A stretch of 64,000 nucleotides of DNA from Pseudomonas sp. stari2 (GTDB taxonomy: Bacteria > Pseudomonadota > Gammaproteobacteria > Pseudomonadales > Pseudomonadaceae). This document shows positions 10,886 to 19,397 of the stretch, piece after piece; position 1 is the stretch's first letter, and each line of letters begins with the position of its first letter. The DNA is taken from positions 987,501 through 1,051,500 of the forward strand of contig NZ_CP099760.1 in assembly GCF_040760005.1 (NCBI RefSeq). The letters are read 5' to 3'. A program made the translations under genes and the position numbers. The notes under the pieces are model-generated. The model was given only the letters and a program-made list of their open reading frames with translations, did no database searches and had not been told where the DNA came from.

Positions 10886-12150
10886 GGCGCGACAAATCCA
10901 CAGGGCGTCCGACCCTGGGTTCGGTCATAGGTCGCGGGCACTTGATCGTGGCGCTGGTTGCCGTGGCGATGGCCAGTGTGTCCCTGACCCTGCTTGGCGT
11001 TTTGGCGCTGCGGGTCTATGCCGATCACAACCTTCACCTGATCGCTCGTTCGATCAGTTACACCGTGGAAGCGGCGGTGGTGTTCAACGACAAGCCTGCC
11101 GCAACGGAGGCGCTGGCATTGATCGCCTCGACCGAAGAAGTGGCGGACGCGCAGGTGCTGGACAGTCAGGGTCAGTTGCTGGCGCGATGGCAGCGTCCGG
11201 AAAACGGTTTTTTTTCCGGGCTGGAAATGCAGATCACACGGATAGTGCTGGAAAAACCGATCAGCCTGCCGATCCTGCACCAGGATCGCGAGATCGGCCG
11301 GATCCTGTTGATCGGTCACGGTGGCAGCCTGATGCAGTTTCTGTTGAGCGGTCTGGCGGGCATCATTCTCTGCACCGCGATCAGCGCCTGGGTGGCGCTC
11401 TTTTTGGCGCGCCGTCAGTTGCGCGGGATCATCGGTCCGCTGCACAGCCTGGCGGGAGTGGCCCACGCCGCCCGCAGTGAACGGGCACTGGACCGGCGGG
11501 TGCCACCGGCGAAAATCGCCGAGCTCGACAACCTCGGCAACGACTTCAACGCTCTGCTCGATGAGCTGGAATCGTGGCAGACCCACCTGCAAAACGAGAA
11601 CGAAACCCTTGCCCACCAGGCCACTCACGACAGCCTCACGGGACTGCCCAACCGGGCGTTTTTCGAGGGGCGTCTGATTCGTGCATTGCGCAGCGCCAAC
11701 AAACTCAACGAGCGTGCAGCGGTGCTGTTTCTCGACAGTGATCGTTTCAAGGAGATCAATGACAACTTTGGCCATGCGGCCGGCGATGCGGTGCTGGTGG
11801 CGGTAGCGAACCGGGTGCGGGCGCAGTTGCGCGAAGAGGATCTGGTGGCGCGTCTGGGCGGCGATGAATTTGCCGTGCTGTTGACGCCGTTGCACAAGAC
11901 CGAAGACGCCGAGCGCATTGCCGACAAGATACTCGCCAGCATGGACACCCCGATTGCATTGCCGGGCGACACCAGTGTGGTGACCTCGCTCAGTATCGGC
12001 ATTGCGGTTTACCCCGACCATGGCGCCACGCCCGGCACCTTGCTCGATGCGGCGGATGCCGCGATGTATCAAGCAAAGCGCCTGTCCCGCGGCGCCCAAT
12101 TCACCGCCGGGTCGGAGCACCCGGTCGATCCCGTTCAAACCAGGAGCTGA
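10882..12150 (+). CDS. yfiN: Diguanylate cyclase YfiN (TpbB)
   Basis: The inner-membrane diguanylate cyclase makes c-di-GMP from GTP. The protein is 422 residues. A first membrane helix is near 20-45, followed by a periplasmic CHASE8-like sensor to about 150, a second helix near 150-175, a HAMP segment, and a GGDEF domain from about 240. The active site GGDEF is intact at about 326-330, and an inhibitory-site REED (RxxD) lies five residues upstream, so product inhibition is expected. It sits between yfiR and yfiB, the same tripartite order as the P. aeruginosa system that drives exopolysaccharide and small-colony variants. Confidence 0.93.
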   Translation: MRRDKSTGRPTLGSVIGRGHLIVALVAVAMASVSLTLLGVLALRVYADHNLHLIARSISYTVEAAVVFNDKPAATEALALIASTEEVADAQVLDSQGQLLARWQRPENGFFSGLEMQITRIVLEKPISLPILHQDREIGRILLIGHGGSLMQFLLSGLAGIILCTAISAWVALFLARRQLRGIIGPLHSLAGVAHAARSERALDRRVPPAKIAELDNLGNDFNALLDELESWQTHLQNENETLAHQATHDSLTGLPNRAFFEGRLIRALRSANKLNERAAVLFLDSDRFKEINDNFGHAAGDAVLVAVANRVRAQLREEDLVARLGGDEFAVLLTPLHKTEDAERIADKILASMDTPIALPGDTSVVTSLSIGIAVYPDHGATPGTLLDAADAAMYQAKRLSRGAQFTAGSEHPVDPVQTRS

Positions 12151-12155
12151 TACCC

Positions 12156-12650
12156 GTGTTCTCAATTTCCTTTCGACTGTTTTCCACCCTGTTACTGACC
12201 GCCATGCTGGCCCTGACCGGTTGCCAGACCGCTCCGCAAAAAGGCCTGACGCCGGCGCAGATTGCCGTGCTCAAGCAGCAAGGCTTTGAACTGACCGATG
12301 ACGGCTGGGAGTTCGGCCTGTCGGGCAAAGTGCTGTTTGGCAGCGACATCGAAAGCCTGAACAAGCAAAGTACCGAGATCGTCGAGCGTATCGGCAAGGC
12401 CTTGTTGGGTGTAGGCATCGAGCGGGTTCGCGTGGATGGCCACACCGATGCCTCGGGCAAGGAAAGTTACAACCAGCAACTGTCGCTGCGCCGAGCGAAG
12501 AGTGTGGGTAAAGTGCTGACCACGGTCGGCATGAAGGAAGAGAATATCCAGCTGCAAGGCCTCGGCAGCCGCGAACCGGTCGCTTCCAACGACACCGCAG
12601 CCGGCCGCACCGAAAACCGCCGGGTGTCGATCGTGGTCAGCGCCGATTAA
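12156..12650 (+). CDS. yfiB: YfiB, outer-membrane OmpA-like lipoprotein
   Basis: A 164-residue lipoprotein with the lipobox LTGC (Cys23) and a C-terminal OmpA/Pal peptidoglycan-binding domain (DGHTDASG...RRAKSV). In the known system YfiB sequesters YfiR at the outer membrane and so frees YfiN. The start is GTG 12156, placed 9 nt after an AGGAG site. The last bases overlap the stop of the convergent LysR gene. Confidence 0.9.
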   Translation: MFSISFRLFSTLLLTAMLALTGCQTAPQKGLTPAQIAVLKQQGFELTDDGWEFGLSGKVLFGSDIESLNKQSTEIVERIGKALLGVGIERVRVDGHTDASGKESYNQQLSLRRAKSVGKVLTTVGMKEENIQLQGLGSREPVASNDTAAGRTENRRVSIVVSAD

Positions 12651-13594
12651 TCGGCAAACTGCATTTCCCGCGTCTGCCCCATCAAAAGGGCCTGATTGCG
12701 CTCGGTCACCTCGCGGATGTAATCCCACAACAGGGTGATCCGCTTCAACTTGCGCAGATCCTCCCGGCAGTACATCCAGAACTGCCGGGTGATGTCGATT
12801 TCTTCCGGCAACACTGGCAATAGACGCGGATCCTGGGCCGCGAGGAAGCACGGCAGAATCGCCAGCGAGCGCCCCTGCTGCGCCGCCACGAATTGTGCGA
12901 TTACGCTGGTGCTGCGCAAATTGGCGCTGGCGCCGGGCACCACGTTCGCCAGATACAGCAGCTCCGAGCTGAACGCCAGATCATCCACATAACTGATGAA
13001 CTGATGCCTGCCCAGGTCGGCGGGGCGGCGGATTGGTGGGTGCTTGTCGAGGTATTCCTGGGTCGCGTAGAGCTGCAGGCGGTAGTCGCAGAGTTTGCAG
13101 CACACGTACGGCCCGTGTTCCGGGCGTTCGAGGGCGATGACGATGTCGGCCTCGCGTTTGGACAAGCTGATGAAGTGCGGCAACGGCAGGATGTCCACCG
13201 AAATCGCCGGGTAGGCGTCGACGAAGTGGCTCAGTTGCGGGGTGATGAAGAAGCTGCCGAAACCTTCGGTGCAGCCCATGCGCACATGCCCGGACAGTGC
13301 GACGCCGGAGCCGGACACTTGTTCGCAGGCCATGTGCAGCGTGCTTTCGATCGACTCGGCGTAACTCAGCAGACGCTGGCCTTCGGCGGTCAGCACGAAA
13401 CCGCTGGTGCGGGATTTCTCGAACAGCAATGTGCCCAATGCCCCTTCCAGCGAACTGATTCTGCGTGACACCGTGGTGTAGTCCACCGCCAGGCGTTTGG
13501 CCGCGGTGCTGGCCTTGCGGGTACGGGCGACTTCGAGGAAAAACTTGAGGTCGTCCCAGTTCAGCGAGCCTAAAGACGTGATGTTTTTTTGCAT
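12647..13594 (-). CDS. LysR-family regulator, likely of mmsAB
   Basis: A 315-residue LysR-type protein with an N-terminal winged HTH (LNWDDLKFFLEVARTRKASTAAKRL) and an effector-binding domain from about residue 90. ATG 13594 is preferred to an upstream in-frame start at 13663 because the HTH follows it at the usual distance. It diverges from mmsA, and a dyad matching a LysR-type site lies in the intergenic region, so I infer that it controls mmsAB. This differs from P. aeruginosa, where an AraC-type MmsR does so. Confidence 0.85.
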   Translation of the reverse strand: MQKNITSLGSLNWDDLKFFLEVARTRKASTAAKRLAVDYTTVSRRISSLEGALGTLLFEKSRTSGFVLTAEGQRLLSYAESIESTLHMACEQVSGSGVALSGHVRMGCTEGFGSFFITPQLSHFVDAYPAISVDILPLPHFISLSKREADIVIALERPEHGPYVCCKLCDYRLQLYATQEYLDKHPPIRRPADLGRHQFISYVDDLAFSSELLYLANVVPGASANLRSTSVIAQFVAAQQGRSLAILPCFLAAQDPRLLPVLPEEIDITRQFWMYCREDLRKLKRITLLWDYIREVTERNQALLMGQTREMQFAD

Positions 13595-13609
13595 GATGGA
13601 CGGGCTTAT

Positions 13610-13645
13610 ATGTGCGTTCTTATTAGAAGTTTGCACATCTATACT
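13610..13645 (+). promoter_or_regulatory. Probable LysR operator and mmsA promoter
   Basis: The nested dyad ATGTGC-g-TTCT-tatt-AGAA-gttt-GCACAT spans 13610-13638. It overlaps a plausible promoter made of TTCTTA (13617) and TATACT (13640) with 17-bp spacing, facing mmsA. The geometry (outer and inner arms around a promoter between divergent genes) suits a LysR regulator. The assignment is inferred from sequence. Confidence 0.6.
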
Positions 13646-13743
13646 CCAAAAACAGTCCGACAACCAATTCGCGACACACGCCTCATCTCAAGGCGAACTT
13701 TTCGCCTTGGCTCCCAAGATAAAAACAATTTCTGGAGACCAGC

Positions 13744-15270
13744 ATGAACGCATCGCTTACGCCCAACGAAACCACGATCCAGAAGGTCAAGCTGCTGATC
13801 GACGGCGAGTGGGTCGAGTCGCAGACCACCGAGTGGCACGACATCGTCAACCCGGCGACCCAGCAGGTGCTGGCCAAGGTCCCGTTTGCCACCGCCGCTG
13901 AAGTCGACGCTGCCGTCAGCGCCGCCCAGCGCGCCTTCCAGACCTGGAAGCTGACTCCGATCGGCGCGCGCATGCGCATCATGCTCAAGCTGCAAGCGTT
14001 GATCCGCGAGCACTCCAAACGCATTGCCGTGGTGCTGAGCGCCGAGCAGGGCAAGACCATCGCTGACGCTGAAGGCGATATTTTCCGTGGCCTGGAAGTG
14101 GTCGAGCACGCCTGTTCCATTGGCAGCCTGCAAATGGGCGAGTTCGCCGAAAACGTTGCCGGCGGCGTCGACACCTACACCCTGCGCCAGCCGATCGGCG
14201 TCTGCGCCGGCATTACGCCGTTCAACTTCCCGGCGATGATTCCGCTGTGGATGTTCCCGATGGCCATCGCCTGCGGCAACACCTTCGTGCTCAAGCCATC
14301 CGAACAGGATCCGCTGTCGACCATGCTGCTGGTGGAACTCGCGATCGAAGCCGGCATTCCGGCCGGTGTATTGAACGTCGTGCACGGTGGCAAGGACGTG
14401 GTCGATGGCCTGTGCACCCACAAAGACATCAAGGCCGTTTCGTTCGTCGGTTCGACCGCCGTCGGCACCCACGTTTATGACCTGGCTGGTAAACATGGCA
14501 AGCGCGTGCAATCGATGATGGGCGCGAAGAACCACGCGGTGGTGCTGCCGGACGCCAATCGCGAGCAAGCGCTCAATGCCCTGGTCGGCGCCGGTTTCGG
14601 TGCGGCCGGTCAGCGTTGCATGGCCACCTCGGTAGTGGTGCTGGTGGGTGCGGCCAGACAGTGGCTGCCGGATCTGAAAGCGCTGGCGCAGAAACTCAAG
14701 GTCAACGCCGGCAACGAGCCGGGCACTGATGTCGGCCCGGTCATTTCGAAAAAGGCCAAGGCGCGGATTCTCGATCTGATCGAAAGCGGCATCAAGGAAG
14801 GCGCGAAACTCGAGCTGGACGGTCGCGATATCAGCGTGCCGGGCTACGAGAAAGGCAACTTCGTCGGCCCGACCCTGTTCTCGGGCGTGACCACCGACAT
14901 GCAGATCTACACCCAGGAAATCTTCGGCCCGGTACTGGTGGTGCTGGAAGTCGACACCCTGGATCAGGCCATCGCGCTGGTCAACGCCAACCCGTTCGGC
15001 AACGGCACCGGCCTGTTCACCCAGAGCGGCGCGGCGGCGCGTAAATTCCAGACTGAAATCGACGTCGGTCAGGTCGGCATCAACATCCCGATTCCGGTGC
15101 CGGTGCCGTTCTTCAGCTTCACCGGTTCGCGCGGTTCGAAACTCGGCGACCTTGGCCCATACGGCAAGCAAGTGGTGCAGTTCTACACCCAGACCAAAAC
15201 GGTCACGGCGCGCTGGTTCGATGACGACAGTGTCAACGACGGCGTGAACACCACCATTAACCTGCGCTGA
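13744..15270 (+). CDS. mmsA: Methylmalonate-semialdehyde dehydrogenase (CoA-acylating)
   Basis: The enzyme converts methylmalonate semialdehyde to propionyl-CoA, and malonate semialdehyde to acetyl-CoA, using NAD and CoA, in valine and related catabolism. The protein is 508 residues with the aldehyde dehydrogenase fold. The nucleophile is Cys292 in GQRCMA. The general-base Glu of hydrolytic ALDHs is replaced by Asn in GAKNH, as is normal for this CoA-dependent family. TPFNFP near 160 is the usual cofactor region. A GGAGA site precedes the ATG. It forms an operon with mmsB, 9 bp downstream. Confidence 0.95.
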   Translation: MNASLTPNETTIQKVKLLIDGEWVESQTTEWHDIVNPATQQVLAKVPFATAAEVDAAVSAAQRAFQTWKLTPIGARMRIMLKLQALIREHSKRIAVVLSAEQGKTIADAEGDIFRGLEVVEHACSIGSLQMGEFAENVAGGVDTYTLRQPIGVCAGITPFNFPAMIPLWMFPMAIACGNTFVLKPSEQDPLSTMLLVELAIEAGIPAGVLNVVHGGKDVVDGLCTHKDIKAVSFVGSTAVGTHVYDLAGKHGKRVQSMMGAKNHAVVLPDANREQALNALVGAGFGAAGQRCMATSVVVLVGAARQWLPDLKALAQKLKVNAGNEPGTDVGPVISKKAKARILDLIESGIKEGAKLELDGRDISVPGYEKGNFVGPTLFSGVTTDMQIYTQEIFGPVLVVLEVDTLDQAIALVNANPFGNGTGLFTQSGAAARKFQTEIDVGQVGINIPIPVPVPFFSFTGSRGSKLGDLGPYGKQVVQFYTQTKTVTARWFDDDSVNDGVNTTINLR

Positions 15271-15279
15271 GGAATGGCC

Positions 15280-16167
15280 ATGAAAATCGCATTTATCGGT
15301 CTGGGCAACATGGGCGCGCCGATGGCGCGCAACCTGATCAAGGCCGGGCATTCGCTGAATCTGGTGGACTTGAACAAAACCGTGCTGGCGGAACTGGAGC
15401 AACTGGGCGGCACCATCCGCGCCTCGGCTCGTGAAGCCGCTGAAGACGCAGATCTGGTGATCACCATGTTGCCGGCCGCCGTGCATGTCCGCAGTGTCTG
15501 GCTCGGTGAGGATGGCGTGCTGGCCGGGATCGGCAAAGGTGTGCCGGCAGTGGATTGCAGCACCATCGATCCGCAGACTGCTCGCGACGTGGCAGCGGCT
15601 GCTGCCAAACAAGGCGTGGCCATGGCTGATGCACCTGTTTCCGGCGGCACCGGCGGCGCCACCGCAGGTACGTTGACCTTCATGGTCGGCGCCACTCCCG
15701 AACTGTTCGCCACCCTGCAACCGGTGCTGGCGCAGATGGGCCGCAACATCGTGCATTGCGGTGAAGTCGGCACCGGGCAGATCGCCAAGATCTGCAACAA
15801 CCTGTTGCTCGCCATTTCGATGGTCGGCGTCAGCGAGGCGATGGCTCTGGGCGATGCATTGGGGATCGATACCGGCGTGCTTGCCGGGATCATCAACAGC
15901 TCGACCGGTCGTTGCTGGAGTTCGGAAATGTACAACCCTTGGCCGGGCATCGTCGAAACGGCGCCGGCCTCGCGCGGTTACACCGGTGGCTTTGGCGCCG
16001 AGCTGATGCTCAAGGATCTGGGGCTGGCCACCGAAGCGGCGCGTCAGGCCCATCAGCCGGTGGTGTTGGGCGCGGTGGCGCAGCAGTTGTATCAGGCGAT
16101 GAGTCAGCGCGGAGAGGGTGGCAAGGACTTCTCGGCGATCATCAACAGCTATCGCAAACCGCAGTAA
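15280..16167 (+). CDS. mmsB: 3-Hydroxyisobutyrate dehydrogenase
   Basis: An NAD-dependent enzyme that oxidises 3-hydroxyisobutyrate to methylmalonate semialdehyde, the substrate of MmsA. The 295-residue protein has the Rossmann motif GLGNMG near residues 8-13, the substrate loop DAPVSGGTGGA near 122, and catalytic Lys170 in GQIAKICNN. ATG 15280 is preferred over ATG 15274 because the TGAGGA ribosome site ends at 15273, leaving six bases. Confidence 0.94.
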   Translation: MKIAFIGLGNMGAPMARNLIKAGHSLNLVDLNKTVLAELEQLGGTIRASAREAAEDADLVITMLPAAVHVRSVWLGEDGVLAGIGKGVPAVDCSTIDPQTARDVAAAAAKQGVAMADAPVSGGTGGATAGTLTFMVGATPELFATLQPVLAQMGRNIVHCGEVGTGQIAKICNNLLLAISMVGVSEAMALGDALGIDTGVLAGIINSSTGRCWSSEMYNPWPGIVETAPASRGYTGGFGAELMLKDLGLATEAARQAHQPVVLGAVAQQLYQAMSQRGEGGKDFSAIINSYRKPQ

Positions 16168-16203
16168 TCGTCGTCAGGCCTGTGCTCGGCACAGGTCTGT
16201 ATT

Positions 16204-16240
16204 GCCGGGAAATCACGTCGGGTGGTTTCCCGGCTTTTTT
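16204..16240 (+). terminator. mmsAB terminator
   Basis: GCCGGGAAA and TTTCCCGGC flank a 13-nt loop and are followed by TTTTTT. It lies between the ends of mmsB and the convergent cupin gene and may serve both. Confidence 0.85.
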
Positions 16241-16243
16241 GTA

Positions 16244-16588
16244 TCAGGCGAACACGAAATATTTGCGCACGGTCTCGACCACTTCCCAGGTGCCCTTCAT
16301 GCCTGGCTCAACGACGAAGATGTCGCCGGCACGCAGGTGGATCGGCTCCATGCCGTCCGGGGTAATCACGCAGTAGCCTTCCTGGAAATGGCAGTACTCC
16401 CACTTCACGTAATCGACCCGCCACTTGCCCGGCGTGCAGATCCAGGTGCCCATGATCTTGCTGCCGTCTTCGCTGGTGTAGGCGTTGAGGTTGACGGTGT
16501 GCGGGTCGCCCTCGAGCTTTTCCCATTTGCAGGCGTCGAGTACGGGCAGCGGGTGGGTGTCGCGCAGAACGGTGATGGGTGCGGGCAT
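16244..16588 (-). CDS. Cupin-domain protein (DUF861-like)
   Basis: A 114-residue single-domain cupin of the small type related to ureidoglycine-aminohydrolase cupins. The segments KWRVDYVKWEYCHFQEGYCVITPDG and AGDIFVVEPGMKGTWEV give the two cupin motifs, but the classical metal His pair of motif 1 is not obvious (WEYCHFQEG). No pathway can be assigned. It is transcribed towards mmsB and shares its terminator region. Confidence 0.75.
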   Translation of the reverse strand: MPAPITVLRDTHPLPVLDACKWEKLEGDPHTVNLNAYTSEDGSKIMGTWICTPGKWRVDYVKWEYCHFQEGYCVITPDGMEPIHLRAGDIFVVEPGMKGTWEVVETVRKYFVFA

Positions 16589-17156
16589 GACGGCTCCAGG
16601 TCAATGGCAGTTTGAGTCGCCACCGTAACGTGGGTGAGCACCGTCGGAATGTCTGGGTTCGACCTCCAGATGCCCGTTAGCGCTGAGCGGGAAAACCCGA
16701 TAAAGCCGCCATTTGCACCAATGCTGTGCATATATGACGGTTTTAATACAAGCGCGCACCATAAAAGTTCAATAAATTTTTAGACCAAAACGAGATAACC
16801 ATCTAAGCACCTATTGCAAAACAAAATCGTCTGTACTATAACATTCGTACTAAAGGACAATCCCACCCTAATGGAGCTACACCAGAGTCACGGACAGACT
16901 TGAATCGGCTTTTCTTCACATAAAACTGACTTGGCCATCGGCGCAAGCGTGAATTTCTACCTGTTGTTAATGAATAACGACAATTGAATGAACCGGTCAG
17001 TTAACAAGTTGCGCAGGCGCAATGTTGTGCGTGCTTTGAATAGAAGCCCTAAATAAACAGTTAATTATTACTTGTGCTGCGGCGGAATTATCTCTGCGGG
17101 ATACGCACGCCTTTCGAATTTATATGTGCCCGGCATCAATGGAATGAGGCTTTATT
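16589..17156. other. Long AT-rich intergenic leader
   Basis: This stretch of about 570 bases has no convincing gene. It is visibly more AT-rich than its neighbours and holds a degenerate copy of the cluster operator at 16832-16851. The untranslated leader before the acetyltransferase gene would be about 300 nt, long enough for regulatory RNA structure. I see no known riboswitch in it. Confidence 0.6.
16832..16851 (+). promoter_or_regulatory. Degenerate copy of the cluster operator
   Basis: TGTACTATAACATTCGTACT reads on the minus strand as AGTACGAATGTTATAGTACA. It matches the consensus wGTACGnnTGTAnACGTACA of the three strong sites at all but three fixed positions. TACTAA (16848) or TATAAC (16837) could be the -10 element, the latter with TTGCAA 17 bp upstream. 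It would place the acetyltransferase-to-rmlA unit in the same regulon. Confidence 0.45.
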
Positions 17157-18128
17157 GTGGACGACATAAACGTAATTGAAGTTTCGACGACCGTGAATGA
17201 CGCGAGTGAGTTGGGCCGGCATGTCTGGATTCGTGCGGGCTGCCGCCTGCAAAACGTTCAGGTCGCCGATGATTGTTTCATCGGATTCAAGTGTGATTTG
17301 CAGTTCACTTCAGTTGGCGCGTCCAGCATGTTTGCCACTGGCGCACGATGCCTGGGGACTGCGCAAGCACCGGTACACATTGCCGAAAACGTCTGGCTGG
17401 GCGCCAAGGCCACCGTGACCGCCGGCGTTTCCATCGGTGCGGGAGCGGTCATTGCTGCCGGAGCGCTGGTGACGTCGGATGTACCGGCCGATGCCATCGT
17501 GGTCGGTCGCCCGGCGCGGGTCATTGCCCAGCGCACGGTGGTCGAAGACGGCCTGCCAAGCCCTGCGCCGGTACTGGCCAAAGTCCGGGATCGGGCGCGT
17601 CAAGGCTTACCGTCGATGCTTGATCGTTCTACGCAATCGGTGCCACGCCTCAAGGCGTTGAACCCCGACACCGCGACCTGGGACATCAGCGACGATGCCT
17701 TGATCGATGCCGAATTGCGCGGCGGGGCTTCGGTGGAAATCGCCCGGGACTGCATTCTGATCGGGCGCAGCAGCCGCCAGGGCGGCATGTCGCAACTGGG
17801 CGGCATCGAACTGGGCACTGGCGCTCGACTGGCGTCGGGCGTGGTCATCGAAGCAGCCGGCGGAGTGACCATCGGCGCCTTCAGCGAGCTGGCCGAAGGC
17901 GTCACGATTGTTGCGTCTACTCATGATCATTCGTTCCGCTCACTGCCTTGGGAGGAGGCTCCGGTGCGCATTGGTAGTCGTTGTGTAATTGGCGAGGGCG
18001 CCATCTTGGTAGGTCCACTGAATGTCGGTGACGGTGCAGTTATAAAACCGTATTCGGTGGTGATAAGGGATGTATTGGAAAACACTGTGGTTCATGGCGT
18101 TGTTCAACTAATGGAGATTCAAGAATGA
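17157..18128 (+). CDS. Acetyltransferase with two left-handed beta-helix domains
   Basis: A 323-residue protein with two blocks of hexapeptide repeats. The first is at about residues 25-120 (VHIAENVWLGAKATVTAGVSIGAGAVIAAG), the second at about 210-315 (LGTGARLASGVVIEAAGGVTIG, then VRIGSRCVIGEGAILVG). The family transfers acetyl or acyl groups to sugars or small molecules. A doubled domain is uncommon; most members have one. THDHSF in the second block resembles the catalytic His region of maltose/galactoside acetyltransferases. GTG 17157 follows ATGAGG at a good distance. It overlaps the next gene by four bases and begins a five-gene run to rmlA. Confidence 0.8.
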   Translation: MDDINVIEVSTTVNDASELGRHVWIRAGCRLQNVQVADDCFIGFKCDLQFTSVGASSMFATGARCLGTAQAPVHIAENVWLGAKATVTAGVSIGAGAVIAAGALVTSDVPADAIVVGRPARVIAQRTVVEDGLPSPAPVLAKVRDRARQGLPSMLDRSTQSVPRLKALNPDTATWDISDDALIDAELRGGASVEIARDCILIGRSSRQGGMSQLGGIELGTGARLASGVVIEAAGGVTIGAFSELAEGVTIVASTHDHSFRSLPWEEAPVRIGSRCVIGEGAILVGPLNVGDGAVIKPYSVVIRDVLENTVVHGVVQLMEIQE

Positions 18129-19375
18129 TTTTATTTGCCCCCAATCCGACCGGTTCTGGCCACAACATGCGCGCGCTTTCGATCGCTCAAGCGATTAAAA
18201 AGCAACGTCCGGACATGCCGTTGACCGTGGCACTGGCCTCTTTGCAGCCGACCTTCACACCGATGTTCGAAAAGTCCGGCGTTGAAGTAGTGGATATCGC
18301 CGGTCGTCTGGTCGACTACTCTAAAAAGAGCAACTTGTCGAAAGAACTCGACTGGAATAATTACATCGGCGGTTATATTGCCAATACCTTTCTGTCTGGC
18401 GAGCGGATTCTGTCTTACCTGGCCCTGATCGACGAGTACAAACCGACCGCCCTGGTGTCGGACTACAACATGGCCGCCTGCCTGGCCGCGATTTTCAGCG
18501 GTACGCCGCTGGTGTTCGTGACCGAGCGTTATGACTTCACGCTCTGCCAGCTCCAGGATCACGACCTGGCCGACGGCGGTTTCGAGGTCAACTCGCTGGA
18601 AATGGCCCGGGCCCGCACCGCGCTGCACAGCCAGTTCAACTGGATGATCAATCAGAGCCAGTTGGTGCTGACTGACAAACCTTATGTGGCTTCCCTCGAT
18701 CAGGGCACGCCGGTGGCTGAAGCACTGAACAGTGGTAAGGCGCATTTTGTCGGGCCGATGATCCGCGACATCAATGTGCAGAGCGGCTTGAACGTGCGCG
18801 AGCAATTGAACCTCGGCGATGCGCCGTTCGTGGTTGCCTCGATCAGCGGCACCACCATGTTTGCGCAGAACAAGGATGCGCTGCTCGCCGCCTACCTCGA
18901 CAGCTTCAAGGTCCTGCGCGAACGCAATCCGGAACTGAAACTGGTGTTGCTCGGCCGTCAGGATATCCAGGCTCAGGACGGCGTGGTTTGCGTGCCGTAC
19001 TACCCGGACTGGATGGGCCTGCTGCGCGAAGCCAGTCTGCTGATTTCGGCGCCGGGCTGGATCACCGTGACGGAAATCGCCGCGCTGCAGATTCCGACCC
19101 TGTTCGTGCTGCCGTCCAAATCCGAGTACCACGAACTCGAAGCGCTACGCCGCCTGGAGCTGCTCGGTTTCCCGACGCATCTGGGGCACGATCGCGATGC
19201 AATCGTCGAACTGATTCAGGGCGAACTGGAGAAAGACACTCGCGCTTCGGCCTACTACGCGCCTCATCGTCAGGTGGCCGCACCGGACGGCGAAGGTGCC
19301 GCCCGCGCCGCGACGCGCATCATCGAGTTGTGCCAGGGCAGCGTTGTGTCTCTGACCGAAAGCAAAGCCGCTTAA
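18125..19375 (+). CDS. GT-B fold glycosyltransferase (MurG/GT28-like)
   Basis: A 416-residue cytosolic protein. The N-terminal NPTGSGHNMRALSIAQAI is typical of the acceptor domain of MurG-like and MGDG-synthase-like enzymes. The C-terminal part contains APGWITVTEIAALQIPTLFVLP and an HELEA segment, the nucleotide-sugar site of GT-B enzymes. Donor and acceptor cannot be read. Because rmlB and rmlA follow in the same operon, a dTDP-linked 6-deoxy sugar is a plausible donor. The ATG overlaps the previous stop. Confidence 0.78.
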   Translation: MILFAPNPTGSGHNMRALSIAQAIKKQRPDMPLTVALASLQPTFTPMFEKSGVEVVDIAGRLVDYSKKSNLSKELDWNNYIGGYIANTFLSGERILSYLALIDEYKPTALVSDYNMAACLAAIFSGTPLVFVTERYDFTLCQLQDHDLADGGFEVNSLEMARARTALHSQFNWMINQSQLVLTDKPYVASLDQGTPVAEALNSGKAHFVGPMIRDINVQSGLNVREQLNLGDAPFVVASISGTTMFAQNKDALLAAYLDSFKVLRERNPELKLVLLGRQDIQAQDGVVCVPYYPDWMGLLREASLLISAPGWITVTEIAALQIPTLFVLPSKSEYHELEALRRLELLGFPTHLGHDRDAIVELIQGELEKDTRASAYYAPHRQVAAPDGEGAARAATRIIELCQGSVVSLTESKAA

Positions 19376-19397
19376 CCTCAAGGAAGAGGGATTTACC

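Noticed and set aside
13639..16053. Long minus-strand open frame opposite mmsA and mmsB
   Set aside because: mmsA and mmsB are unambiguous on the plus strand; the antisense frame has no domain and spans both genes and their regulator region.
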